DNA of 64,000 nucleotides from Alkalidesulfovibrio alkalitolerans DSM 16529. GTDB taxonomy: Bacteria > Desulfobacterota > Desulfovibrionia > Desulfovibrionales > Desulfovibrionaceae. The position numbers and the translations under genes were made by a program. The notes under the pieces were generated by a model that had not been told where the DNA came from, searched no databases, and saw nothing but the letters and a program-made list of their open reading frames with translations. Shown here piece by piece: positions 56,364 to 64,000 of this stretch (positions are counted from its first letter, which is position 1; every line of letters starts with the position of its first letter). The DNA lies in contig NZ_ATHI01000011.1 of NCBI RefSeq assembly GCF_000422245.1, forward strand, positions 1 to 64,000, read 5' to 3'.

Positions 56364-56458
56364 GCGTCGCACCTCCGGCTGATTCCTTGCGGCCGTCCCA
56401 CTTGGGAAACGAGCCGTAAAGAATCGCTCTACACAAAAATCGCCGCTTTATCATGTCG

Positions 56459-56464
56459 CGTCAA
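56459..56464 (-). promoter_or_regulatory. Possible -35 box of the GAK-type cluster
   Basis: TTGACG on the minus strand lies about 95 bases before the first cluster gene, in the gap divergent to moeA. No good -10 box follows at normal spacing, so this is only a candidate. Confidence 0.25.
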
Positions 56465-56541
56465 CAAATCCTTTGTACCCCGGTCCGCACAGCCCTGACC
56501 GCACTTGCCCAATGCGCCCGGCCGAGGCTATCCTGCCCGCC

Positions 56542-57792
56542 ATGACAGAACCGAACCCGGCGCACAATTTCCTGACGCTGATGCCCGCGGACGAGTTCCG
56601 CGCCCTGCTCGCCGCCTGGCCCCGCCTGCCAGCCGAGGAGGCGGACCTCGCCACGGCCCATGGCCGCTTCCTGGCCGACGACCTGTCCGCGCCCGAGGAT
56701 CTGCCGCCGGCCGCGCGTGCCTCCATGGACGGCTACGCCGTACGCGCGGCCGACCTCTTCGGGACCTCGGAATCCGGCCCGGCCTACCTGGAAAAGGCCG
56801 GGAGCGTGGCCATCCACGAGCCGCCGACGTTCGCGCTCCTTCCCGGCCAGTGCGCGGCCATCACCACGGGTGGCTGGCTGCCCGAGGGCGCGAACGCCGT
56901 GGCCATGGTCGAGCACACCCACGACCTGGGGGCCGGAACCGTTGAGTTCAGAAAGCCGCTGGCGCCCAACGACAACGTGCTCCTGCGCGGCGAGGACGCC
57001 ACAAAAGGCGAGATCGCGCTGCGCGCCGGAACGCTCCTGCGCGCGCCGCAGATCGGCCTTCTGGCCGCGCTCGGCATCCGGGCCGCGCGCGTGGGCCGTT
57101 TGCCGCGCGTGGCCATCCTCTCCACGGGCGACGAGCTCGTGCCCGCGCACGAGACCCCGCCGCCGGGCCGCATCCGCGACGTGAACGCCCACGCGCTCTC
57201 GGCCATGGTGCGCGAGGCCGGGGCCCTGCCCTCCATGCTCGGTATCGTCCCCGACGAGACGCCCGCCCTGGCCAAGGCGCTTGGGGCCGCGCTCGCCGAT
57301 CACGACGTGGTGCTGCTCTCGGGCGGCAGTTCCGTTGGCGCGCGCGACTGCACCGTGGCCGCGCTGGACAGCCTGCCGCAGGCGCGGGTGCTGGTCCACG
57401 GCGTGGCCGTGAGCCCAGGCAAACCCACGATCCTGGCCGAGGCGAACGGCCGCGCCATGTTCGGCCTGCCAGGCCAAGTGACCTCGGCCCAGGTGGTGAT
57501 GCACGTCTTCGTGCTGCCTTTCCTGCGCCACCTGGCCGGAGCGTGCGACGCCTTTTCCCGTGCGGCCGGACGCTCGGCCGTGCTGGCGCGCAACGTGGCC
57601 TCGCGCCACGGACGCGAGGACTGGTTGCGCGTGGCCCTGGAGGAACGCGAGGGCGACCTGCCCCTGGCGCACCCGCGCCTGGGCAAATCCGGCCTCCTGC
57701 GCACCCTGCTCGACGCGCAGGGGCTGGTGCGCATCCCGGCCACCCGCGAAGGGCTCGGCCAGGGCGCGAGGGTCGAGGTCCATCCCTTCTGA
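56542..57792 (+). CDS. moeA: Molybdopterin molybdenumtransferase
   Basis: The 416-residue enzyme inserts molybdate or tungstate into molybdopterin. Typical stretches are PAARASMDGYAVRAADLFG, ITTGGWLPEGANAVAMVEHT, VAILSTGDELV, LLSGGSSVGARDCT and MFGLPGQVTSAQVV. These are MoeA landmarks in order, ending in the domain IV beta-barrel. It supports formate dehydrogenase and similar enzymes. I chose the ATG at 56542; the upstream frame adds 23 residues of non-matching sequence. It is divergent to the GAK-type cluster. Confidence 0.94.
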   Translation: MTEPNPAHNFLTLMPADEFRALLAAWPRLPAEEADLATAHGRFLADDLSAPEDLPPAARASMDGYAVRAADLFGTSESGPAYLEKAGSVAIHEPPTFALLPGQCAAITTGGWLPEGANAVAMVEHTHDLGAGTVEFRKPLAPNDNVLLRGEDATKGEIALRAGTLLRAPQIGLLAALGIRAARVGRLPRVAILSTGDELVPAHETPPPGRIRDVNAHALSAMVREAGALPSMLGIVPDETPALAKALGAALADHDVVLLSGGSSVGARDCTVAALDSLPQARVLVHGVAVSPGKPTILAEANGRAMFGLPGQVTSAQVVMHVFVLPFLRHLAGACDAFSRAAGRSAVLARNVASRHGREDWLRVALEEREGDLPLAHPRLGKSGLLRTLLDAQGLVRIPATREGLGQGARVEVHPF

Positions 57793-57819
57793 TCATCGGC
57801 ACGTGAAAAGGACCAGACC

Positions 57820-58449
57820 ATGAACAAGACCCCGAAAGACGCCATCAAGCTGCGCCACGACGTGGCCGAGGCCGACCTGACGCGCACCTACGGCCGCAGC
57901 GACTGCGGGCCAGTGGCCGCGCCCCGCAACATCTATCTCGTGGGGCCGCGCGGCAGCGGCAAGACCACCGTGGGCCGCCTGGCCGCCGAACGACTGGGGC
58001 TTCGGTTCGTGGACGCGGACGAAGCGCTGGTCCAAAGCCTTGGGCAGAGCATCGCGGACTACGTGGCCGCGCACGGCTGGGAGGCCTTTCGCGAGCGCGA
58101 GCACGAGACGCTGGCGCGCATCGCGGCCTCGCATGGCCAGGTCGTGGCCACGGGCGGCGGCGTGGTGCTTCGGGCCGACAATCGCGAACTCATGGCGAAA
58201 AGCGGCGCGGTCTACTATCTCATGGCCGATCCCGGCCTGCTCTTCACGCGCCTCTCGCACGACCCCGGAACCGAGCAGCGGCCCGCGCTCACGGACCTGC
58301 CCCTGCGCGAGGAGATCGGCCGCACCCTGGCCGAGCGCGAGCCCCTGTACATGGCCGTGGCCGGATTCGTGCTGCAGGCGGGGGGAACGCCCGAGGAGAT
58401 CGCGGCCGACCTCGTGGAGAAACTCGACCTCTTCCACATGCGGCCCTGA
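57820..58449 (+). CDS. Shikimate kinase
   Basis: The 209-residue protein has the shikimate kinase set: YLVGPRGSGKTTVGRLAAER (Walker A), RFVDADEAL (shikimate-binding Asp), FREREHETL and ATGGGVVLRADNRELM, with a lid region near EQRPALTD. It phosphorylates shikimate at the 3-hydroxyl in aromatic amino acid synthesis. An N-terminal extension of about 35 residues precedes the usual start, so the real start may lie later, although the chosen ATG is the one closest to moeA. aroK and aroL cannot be told apart here. Confidence 0.9.
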   Translation: MNKTPKDAIKLRHDVAEADLTRTYGRSDCGPVAAPRNIYLVGPRGSGKTTVGRLAAERLGLRFVDADEALVQSLGQSIADYVAAHGWEAFREREHETLARIAASHGQVVATGGGVVLRADNRELMAKSGAVYYLMADPGLLFTRLSHDPGTEQRPALTDLPLREEIGRTLAEREPLYMAVAGFVLQAGGTPEEIAADLVEKLDLFHMRP

Positions 58450-58469
58450 GCGCGCGTCAGCTCGGCTAG

Positions 58470-58543
58470 GCCTCGGCGCTCGGGCTGCCCGAGCAGGAGA
58501 CCATCGACGCCCTGTGCGACCGGCTCCTGACCGCTTTCGCCTG
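58470..58543 (+). pseudogene. Possible gene remnant (about 24 codons)
   Basis: An open stretch beginning at 58470 reads as protein-like text, GLPEQETIDALCDRLLTAFA, then a TGA. The frame is closed upstream by a TAG at 58467-58469. It may be the eroded C-terminus of a former gene. The family cannot be identified, and chance is possible. Confidence 0.25.
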
Positions 58544-58743
58544 ACGGCAAAACCCCAGCGAACGGACGGCAGGATACTTTGTGGATAACCCATATCGTCA
58601 TTTCGTGGAGAATCCACGTTCCGTGGATGGATTTCGGCCTCTTCGGATATTGCAACATCCCGAAATAATTGATCTACGTTCGATGGCACGGGAGATGCTT
58701 GCAGCCATGCCGAATCGGGCGGCCCGCTCGCGGGGCGCTCGAT

Positions 58744-58768
58744 CGGGCATTGCGTCGGGCAATGCCCG
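58744..58768. repeat. 10-bp hairpin
   Basis: CGGGCATTGC and GCAATGCCCG form a perfect stem with a GTCGG loop inside the gene-free region. It may belong to a decayed transcript end. Confidence 0.55.
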
Positions 58769-58815
58769 TCCATCCCCGCGCACCAGGGCGAAACCTCCCC
58801 CTCGCCCCTGTTGCC

Positions 58816-58855
58816 GCCCCGGGAACGTCCCCCCGTTCCCGGGGCGATTCCTTTT
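58816..58855 (+). terminator. Candidate terminator in the gene-free region
   Basis: GCCCCGGGAACG (58816-58827) and CGTTCCCGGGGC (58834-58845) form a perfect 12-bp stem with a TCCCCC loop, followed by GATTCCTTTT. The T-run is delayed. It may end a transcript running from moeA and the shikimate kinase, about 370 bases away. Confidence 0.5.
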
Positions 58856-59113
58856 GCGCCATCTCGAAACTCCCGTCGGCCATGGTCCGCCCTATTGAAC
58901 ACACCACAATTACAGGATTTTCAGCCTGAGCCTTCGCTGTTTCATGGATTTTCCCCGCATCGCGTACTGGCCCCAAGACCCGGCATCGGCGCTTTTCTTC
59001 AATTAAAGATCACGCCAAAACAAGGTCTTAACAAACATAGTCAAAAAAATCAGTCACGGCACGTTTCGTGCTCTGCACAGCATTGAGAATGAGCGTGTTG
59101 ACAAACTCGTTTG

Positions 59114-59238
59114 CCAGGGTGCTCTAAAAGCATCGGATACAAGGCGTTGGAAAAGCGCCAACCCGACGCGCAATTTGACCAACGTGAGGGTTTGGACTTT
59201 TCGCGGCAACGCCGCAGATGGAGTTTTTCAACCGCCAG
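59114..59238 (-). repeat. Palindromic element copy R6 (first of a tandem pair)
   Basis: It starts with CCAGGGTGCT (59114-59123) and keeps the GATACAAGGCG and TTCGCGGCAACGCCGCAGAT blocks, but the central CGCGTATT hairpin has decayed to CGACGCGCAATTTGACC. The right outer arm has been lost where copy R7 begins. Confidence 0.8.
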
Positions 59239-59360
59239 GGTGCTCAAAAAGCTCCAGATGCAAGGCGCAAGAAAAGTTCAAGACCGACGCGTATTACCAA
59301 TACGCGAGGATTTGAACCTTTCGCGGCAACGCGGCAGATGGAGTTTTTTCAGCACCCTGG
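59235..59360 (-). repeat. Palindromic element copy R7 (second of a tandem pair)
   Basis: Outer arms CCAGGGTGCT (59235-59244) and AGCACCCTGG (59351-59360) are perfect complements. The central CGACGCGTATTACCAATACG hairpin is intact. It ends directly at the AAGGAGG ribosome site of the next gene. The repeat period is about 121 bases. Confidence 0.9.
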
Positions 59361-59373
59361 AAGGAGGTGCGCC

Positions 59374-59619
59374 ATGCATGAAGTGACCGACGTGCTGCTC
59401 ATGGTTCTGGATACGGCTCGCACCTTCGCCGAGCGGTCCGCGAACCTCGCCGGCCTGACCAACTCCACCGCCGTGATGCATCTCTTCGCCCTGTATTCCG
59501 GGCTGGCCGCCTTCCTGGCCGTGGGCCTGCCCCTGCTCGCGATCCGCCTGCTGCGCGGCAGACGAGATATCCCCTCGTCCTCGGGCGAGGGCCTCTTCAT
59601 GCGTCGCCGCCGACTCTGA
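59374..59619 (+). CDS. Small single-pass membrane protein
   Basis: The 81-residue protein has one strong membrane segment (residues 33-58, STAVMHLFALYSGLAAFLAV and onward) and a short basic tail. An AAGGAGG ribosome site precedes the ATG by six bases, directly after repeat R7, so the gene appears expressed. The family is not recognised. It lies about 215 bases before a two-component system and could be part of that signalling unit, but there is no proof. Confidence 0.6.
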   Translation: MHEVTDVLLMVLDTARTFAERSANLAGLTNSTAVMHLFALYSGLAAFLAVGLPLLAIRLLRGRRDIPSSSGEGLFMRRRRL

Positions 59620-59835
59620 CCATCCATGAACCTTCCTCAATCGCCACCCGACCTGCGTCGTGTAAAACGACGCGCCGGGCGGAGGTCTTTCCTTGCCCGC
59701 CCGGAGCGATCCGGCTGTCGACCCGGGGGGTGGCGCGGCGAGGCGAGGCGGTGTAGTGTGCCGCCACGCGGCGGTTCGCGATCCGCCCGCCGCGTGTGTC
59801 CGCCACAAAACCCCCGCGCGTCGGGAGAAAGAAGG

Positions 59836-61287
59836 ATGCCGGTGCCGTCCGCCACGCCCCCCACAGGCCCGTTTCAGGCCGCCAAGGTCATCACCGTGAC
59901 CATCTTCGTACTCATCGTCGGCAGCAACCTCGTGCTCTCGGTGTTCCTCTCGGACTATGCCCGCCGTGCGCTCCTGGAAAAGCAGGAGGACTACGCCCTG
60001 CTCTTGGCCGAGAACCTGAACCACCAGATATTCCAGCGCTTCACCCTGCCGAGCATTCTGGCCTTCGGCAACGTGGACCTGACCGACCCCCGCCAGTACG
60101 AACGCCTCGACCAGATCGTGCGCACCACGATCCACGGTTTCCACGTCATCGAGGTCCGCATTCACGGCTTCGAACGCAAGGTGGTCTATTCCATGACCCC
60201 GGAAGAAGTCGGCGAGACCGGACGCTCGGGCGCGGCCGTGGAGCGCGCCCTGGAAGAGGGCGAGAACCACTTCCAGATTCTCAACAAGCACAGCACCTGG
60301 GGCTCCATCTTCGTGCTCGACTTCGAGCCCGAGGACGTGACCATGAGCACCATCCACGCCTTGCGCGCCGACCGCCGCCTGAGCCCGGACGAGCCGCGCG
60401 GCCCCATCATCGGCGCCATCGAATTCACCCAGGACATCACCAAGGACTACCTGAAGGTCGTGAACTTCGAGCGGCTTATCGTGGCCTCGACCTTGGTCAC
60501 CTCCCTGGCGCTGTTCATGATCGTGATGATGGTCCTCAGGCGGGCCGACCGGTTGGCCGTGGAGAGGGCGCTCGAAAAGGAACGGCTGGAGCGCGAACTG
60601 CATCAGAGCGAAAAGCTGGCCAGCATGGGCCGCATGGTGGCGGGCGTGGCCCACGAGATCCGAAACCCCCTGGGCATCATCCGCTCCACGGCGGAGCTTC
60701 TGCTCCAGAAGGCCAAGGCCGAGAACCCCGCCGGGGCCAACGCCAAGCTGCTCACGGCCATCTTCGACGAATCCAAGCGCCTCTCGCGCACGGTCAACGA
60801 TTTTCTGGACTACGCCAGGCCCAAGCAGCCGCGCCAGGACGACGTGGACATGGCCCGCGTACTGCACCAGGTGGCCGTGTTTATGGAGCACAAGTGCCGC
60901 GAGCAGGGTGTGGACATCGAAAGCGACTACGCCGAGCCGCTGCCCCTGAAGGGCGACGCGGACCTGCTCTACCGCGCGGTTTATAACCTAGTGGCCAACG
61001 CCCTGGACGCCATGGACGGTCCGGGAACCATCCGCCTGACCGCAGCCAGGGACGAGCACGGCCTGACCCTCGTGGTCGCGGACACCGGGCCGGGTTTCCC
61101 GGCCGAGGCTCTGGACCACGTCCGCGATCCCTTCTTCACCACGAAACAAAACGGCACCGGCCTTGGGCTGACCATCGTGGACAACATCATCCGCGCCCAC
61201 GGCGGCAGCCTGGACATCTCCAACAACGAGGACGGCGGCGCGCGCGTCACCGTCACCTTCTCCTCGGACGCACGAAAGGACGCATAG
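59836..61287 (+). CDS. Sensor histidine kinase (NtrB/ZraS-type)
   Basis: The 483-residue sensor has two membrane segments (residues about 16-37 and 217-236) around a periplasmic region of about 180 residues. The kinase core has phospho-acceptor VAGVAHEIRNPLG, N-box YNLVANALDAMDG, G1 VVADTGPGFP, F-box FFTTKQNGTG and G2 GTGLGLTIVDNI. It probably phosphorylates the NtrC-type regulator that follows; the two genes are adjacent with no gap. The periplasmic sensor has no clear family, so the signal is unknown. The ATG at 59836 has AGAAGG upstream. Confidence 0.93.
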   Translation: MPVPSATPPTGPFQAAKVITVTIFVLIVGSNLVLSVFLSDYARRALLEKQEDYALLLAENLNHQIFQRFTLPSILAFGNVDLTDPRQYERLDQIVRTTIHGFHVIEVRIHGFERKVVYSMTPEEVGETGRSGAAVERALEEGENHFQILNKHSTWGSIFVLDFEPEDVTMSTIHALRADRRLSPDEPRGPIIGAIEFTQDITKDYLKVVNFERLIVASTLVTSLALFMIVMMVLRRADRLAVERALEKERLERELHQSEKLASMGRMVAGVAHEIRNPLGIIRSTAELLLQKAKAENPAGANAKLLTAIFDESKRLSRTVNDFLDYARPKQPRQDDVDMARVLHQVAVFMEHKCREQGVDIESDYAEPLPLKGDADLLYRAVYNLVANALDAMDGPGTIRLTAARDEHGLTLVVADTGPGFPAEALDHVRDPFFTTKQNGTGLGLTIVDNIIRAHGGSLDISNNEDGGARVTVTFSSDARKDA

Positions 61288-62661
61288 ATGGCCGAGCACA
61301 TTCTGATCATCGACGACGAGCAGAACTACCTGCTCATCCTCGACGCCCTGCTCTCGGACAAGGGCTACTCCGTGACCGCCCTGAACGATCCCGAGACCGC
61401 CCTGGAATTCCTGGAGGAGTCCGAGGTGGACGTGGTCATCACGGACATGAAGATGCCCAAGCTCACGGGCCGCGACGTGCTGGAGCGGGTGCGCAAGCAC
61501 TATCCGCACATCCCCGTGCTGATCATGACCGCCTTCGGGAGCATCGAGGCCGCGGTGGAGGCCATGCGCATCGGAGCCTTCGACTACATCACCAAGCCCT
61601 TCTCCAACGACGAGTTGCTGCTCTCCGTGACCAAGGCCGTGCAGTTCGCGGCCACCTCGCGCCAGAACAGGCTCTTGCGCGAGACCCTGGCCGACCGCTA
61701 CGGCCTGCACAAGATCATCGGCAAGAGCCGGGCCATCCGCAAGGTTCTGGAGATGGTGGACCGGGCCGCGCCCACCAAGTCAACGGTGCTCATCACCGGC
61801 GAATCCGGCACGGGCAAGGAGCTCATCGCCAAGGCGCTTCACTTCGCTTCTCCACGCAAAGACGAGTCCTTCGTCTCCATCAACTGCATGGCCTTCAACC
61901 CCGGCGTGCTCGAATCCGAACTCTTCGGCCACGAGAAGGGCTCCTTCACCGGCGCGGTGGCGCAGAAGCGCGGCCGCTTCGAACTGGCTCACGGCGGAAC
62001 CCTCTTCCTCGACGAGATCGGCGAGCTCTCGCACGACTTGCAGGTGAAGCTTTTGCGCGTGCTGCAGGAGCGCTCCTTCGAGCGCGTGGGTGGGGCAAAG
62101 CCCATCGAGGTGGACATCCGCATCGTGGCCGCGACCAACAAGGATCTGCAAAAGGCCGTGGCCGAAGGGGCGTTCCGCGAGGATCTCTACTACCGCCTGA
62201 ACGTGGTCCAGATCGAGCTGCCGCCGCTGCGTGAGCGGCGCGAGGACATCCCGCTGCTCGCGGCCCACTTCCTGGACACCTACGCCAAGCACAACGAAAA
62301 GCATTTCAAGGGCTTCACACCCGACGCCCTGGAATACCTCACGGCCTACGAGTGGCCGGGCAACGTGCGCCAGCTCGAAAACGTCATGGAGCGCTGCGTG
62401 GTCCTGGCGGACAAGGACGTGGTCGGCGTGGAGGATCTGCCGCCGGAAATCAAGGACGAGGAAGCGCAGTACAAGAGCGCCGTGGACATGCTGCCCGAGC
62501 GCCTGGACCTGACCCAGACCCTGGAGAAGATCGAGGCCGCCCTGATCCGCCGCGCCCTGGTGAAGTCCGAATTCGTGCAGACAAAGGCCGCGGACATGCT
62601 CGGCCTCTCCAAGAGCAACCTCCAGTACAAGCTCAAGAAATACGGCATCGCAGGACATTAG
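61288..62661 (+). CDS. Sigma-54-dependent response regulator (NtrC family)
   Basis: The 457-residue transcription activator has three domains. The receiver domain has phospho-acceptor Asp in [13 protein letters not shown]. The AAA+ domain has Walker [12 protein letters not shown], the sigma-54 contact loop GSFTGA, Walker [13 protein letters not shown] and arginine-finger region [15 protein letters not shown]-terminal Fis-type HTH reads [20 protein letters not shown]. It activates sigma-54 promoters on signal from its partner kinase. The window contains one sigma-54-like site (33414-33429), but no link to it is shown. Repeat R8 starts at its stop codon. Confidence 0.95.
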   Translation: MAEHILIIDDEQNYLLILDALLSDKGYSVTALNDPETALEFLEESEVDVVITDMKMPKLTGRDVLERVRKHYPHIPVLIMTAFGSIEAAVEAMRIGAFDYITKPFSNDELLLSVTKAVQFAATSRQNRLLRETLADRYGLHKIIGKSRAIRKVLEMVDRAAPTKSTVLITGESGTGKELIAKALHFASPRKDESFVSINCMAFNPGVLESELFGHEKGSFTGAVAQKRGRFELAHGGTLFLDEIGELSHDLQVKLLRVLQERSFERVGGAKPIEVDIRIVAATNKDLQKAVAEGAFREDLYYRLNVVQIELPPLRERREDIPLLAAHFLDTYAKHNEKHFKGFTPDALEYLTAYEWPGNVRQLENVMERCVVLADKDVVGVEDLPPEIKDEEAQYKSAVDMLPERLDLTQTLEKIEAALIRRALVKSEFVQTKAADMLGLSKSNLQYKLKKYGIAGH

Positions 62662-62785
62662 CAGACCGCCTCAAAAGCACCATCTGCCGCGTTGCCGCAA
62701 AAAATCCAGTCCCTCGCGTATTGTTAATACGCGTCGTGCCTGGATTTTCCTTGCGCCTTGCATCTGGCGCTTTTGAGACGGTCTG
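62660..62785 (+). repeat. Palindromic element copy R8
   Basis: It begins with AGCAGACCG at 62660, overlapping the TAG stop codon of the NtrC-type gene, as in R3. Outer arms CAGACCG (62662-62668) and CGGTCTG (62779-62785) are exact complements. The central hairpin is CTCGCGTATTGTTAATACGC. It may act as the operon's 3' end structure. Confidence 0.9.
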
Positions 62786-63089
62786 CCGAATTCCTGTGGA
62801 TGACAGGGATTCGCCAACGGCCTCATCGTCTGCCGGACTCCTGTAAGCCGGGTGTTTCACGCCAGCTTCAAAAAGCGTCCCGTCTGAAGTATGCTAATTT
62901 TTGCCGGTCACGGCCCGCCGCGTTCGCGCGGCGGCGGACACGCCCGCCCATGAAAAACGCCACTCCCGCATATCCCGTCTCGTCCCGCCCCGGACCCGGC
63001 CATGCGCGCACCGCTGCCTTGGCCGCCCGTGCGCGAACCAGTTGCGGGAGTTCGTTGCGGATGCGCGAAAAGTCCGGGAGGGCACAGCC
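62786..63089. other. Intergenic region before the helicase gene
   Basis: These 304 bases follow R8. They contain a small hairpin near CCTGTGGATGACAGG and nothing else I can support. A GGGAGGG ribosome site sits at the right end, before the GTG at 63090. Confidence 0.4.
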
Positions 63090-64000
63090 GTGAGCGGCGT
63101 GCGCGACTTCGTCGCGGCGGTCATGGACTCGCCCGTGCTCGGGCCGGACGTGGTCCACCACCGCCTGCTGCCCGCGAGCGAGCCGAGTCTGGCCGAAACC
63201 GCCCGGCCCCTGCCCCAGGCCCTGCGCCTGCTCCTCTCCGCGCGCGGGGTCGCGAGCCTCTACAGCCACCAGGCCGAGGCCGTGGACCTGGCCCGCATGG
63301 GCCGCCACGTGGTCGTGGCCACACCCACGGCCTCGGGCAAGTCGCTGACCTACACCCTGCCCATGTTCGAGGAGTTTCTGGCCCGGCCCGACTCGCGCGC
63401 CCTGTGCCTCTTCCCGCTCAAGGCCCTGGCCCAGGACCAGCTTCGGACCTTCGGCGAGCTGGCCGCGCTCCTGCCCAGCCACGAGCGGCTGCGGGCCGCC
63501 TCCTACGACGGCGACACCCCGGACCACGTCCGCCGCAAGCTGCGCCAGGATCCGCCCCACGTGCTCCTGACCAACCCGGAGATGCTGCACCTCTCGCTTT
63601 TGCCGCACCACGCCACCTGGGCCGCGCTGTGGGCCTCGCTGTCCTTCGTGGTCGTGGATGAAGCCCACACCTACCGGGGCGTGATGGGCTCGCACATGGC
63701 CCTGGTCTTCCGGCGGCTTCGGCGCATGTGCGACTATTACGGCTCCTCGCCCACCTTCGTCTTCTGCTCGGCCACCGTGGGCAACCCCGTGGAACTGTCC
63801 GAGGGGCTGTCCGGGCTGTGCGTCTCGCCGGTGCTGGCCTCGGGCGCGCCCACGGGCAGCCGCCACGTGCTCTTCGTCAACCCCGAGGCCTCGCCCGCCA
63901 CGGCCGCCATCCGCCTGCTCAAGGAATGCCTGGAGCGCGGGCTGCGCACCATCGTCTACGCCAAATCCAGGCGCATGACCGAACTCATCGCCCTGTGGGC
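63090..64000 (+). CDS. DEAD/DEAH-box helicase, N-terminal part (cut by window edge)
   Basis: The first 303 residues of a large superfamily 2 helicase are visible: Q-motif region ASLYSHQAEAVDLA, Walker A VVVATPTASGKSLTYTLP, motif Ia CLFPLKALAQDQL, motif Ib LLTNPEMLHLSLLP, DEAH motif FVVVDEAHTYRGVMGSHMAL, motif III FCSATVGNP, and the start of domain 2 (GLRTIVYAKSRRMTELI). The HTYRGV-type continuation after DEAH points to the YprA/DUF1998 group, often seen in DNA repair or phage defence contexts. The GTG at 63090 has GGGAGGG upstream. The gene continues past the window. Confidence 0.88.
   Translation, partial: MSGVRDFVAAVMDSPVLGPDVVHHRLLPASEPSLAETARPLPQALRLLLSARGVASLYSHQAEAVDLARMGRHVVVATPTASGKSLTYTLPMFEEFLARPDSRALCLFPLKALAQDQLRTFGELAALLPSHERLRAASYDGDTPDHVRRKLRQDPPHVLLTNPEMLHLSLLPHHATWAALWASLSFVVVDEAHTYRGVMGSHMALVFRRLRRMCDYYGSSPTFVFCSATVGNPVELSEGLSGLCVSPVLASGAPTGSRHVLFVNPEASPATAAIRLLKECLERGLRTIVYAKSRRMTELIALW

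Larger units (their letters stand above)
58450..59373. other. Long gene-free region before the small membrane protein gene
   Basis: This 924-base stretch has no supportable gene. A short open tail at 58470-58543 reads ALGLPEQETIDALCDRLL and ends in a stop, which looks like a remnant of a lost gene. Hairpins lie at 58744-58768 and 58816-58845. Two tandem repeat copies (R6, R7) fill 59114-59360. The part at 58560-59100 is lower in GC than average. Confidence 0.5.

Noticed and set aside
59114-59360. Tandem repeats as a CRISPR array
   Set aside because: Two long palindromic copies with no spacer between them, and the same element occurs singly elsewhere; no cas genes are nearby.

Overview
The window is high-GC bacterial DNA with one clearly lower-GC patch (about 34.03-35.65 kb). 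Gene content points to a sulfate-reducing deltaproteobacterium of the Desulfovibrio type: a B12-dependent ribonucleotide reductase, a 2-hydroxyacyl-CoA-dehydratase-activator fusion, a flavoredoxin-like flavoprotein, nickel import, and a PaaK plus branched-chain amino acid ABC locus. This is inference from families; no rRNA or other marker gene is present. I saw no tRNA, rRNA, CRISPR array, transposase or phage gene.

Layout. 0-4.4 kb (minus): ftsX, ftsE, nrdJ and a zinc-ribbon protein. 4.6-6.9 kb (plus): PAS protein, Cys-rich protein, DUF2085 membrane protein and an exported protein, ended by a strong terminator. 7.2-9.2 kb (minus): chemoreceptor. 9.8-14.6 kb (minus): malQ and a trehalose synthase/maltokinase fusion. 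14.8-19.8 kb (plus): TPR protein and the large BadF-type ATPase fusion. 19.8-20.4 kb: hicAB toxin-antitoxin pair. 20.6-22.3 kb: CoA-disulfide/persulfide reductase with rhodanese domain. 22.4-27.6 kb: gpt plus a nucleoside-type ABC importer, a purine salvage unit. 28.1-33.3 kb: nikABCDE. 33.4-34.0 kb: a sigma-54-promoter-like site and an unknown gene. 34.0-35.6 kb: low-GC island with a small membrane protein and an endonuclease/exonuclease/phosphatase-fold protein. 35.7-42.8 kb (minus): paaK-livFGMH and two tandem livK-type binding proteins. 43.2-45.2 kb (plus): YgjP-type metalloprotease, lipoprotein, flavoredoxin. 45.5-47.9 kb: a PHP-phosphoesterase/glycosyltransferase fusion. 48.3-56.4 kb (minus): a nine-gene cluster. 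56.5-58.4 kb: moeA and shikimate kinase. 59.4-62.7 kb: small membrane protein and an NtrB/NtrC-like two-component pair. 63.1 kb to the end: start of a DEAD/DEAH helicase.

The most interesting system is the nine-gene cluster at 48288-56363. It joins an XXXCH-motif protein, a PHP-like protein, an amphi-Trp-type small protein, a PhoU/phosphotransferase fusion, an ATP-grasp enzyme, an HprK-like kinase, two membrane-anchored coiled-coil proteins and a CofD/YvcK-like protein. The combination matches what I recall as the uncharacterised 'GAK' (Grasp, Amphi-trp, Kinase) neighbourhood named by protein-family curators. Its biochemical role is, to my knowledge, unknown.

The second notable signal is a family of about 120-bp imperfect palindromes, nine copies or fragments in this window. 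Four copies begin directly at or within a few bases of a stop codon, and in two the element contributes the last two bases of that codon. The outer arms differ between copies but stay complementary within each, so the fold appears to be selected. A separate convergent intergenic region (47899-48287) stacks five perfect or near-perfect hairpins next to one of these elements.
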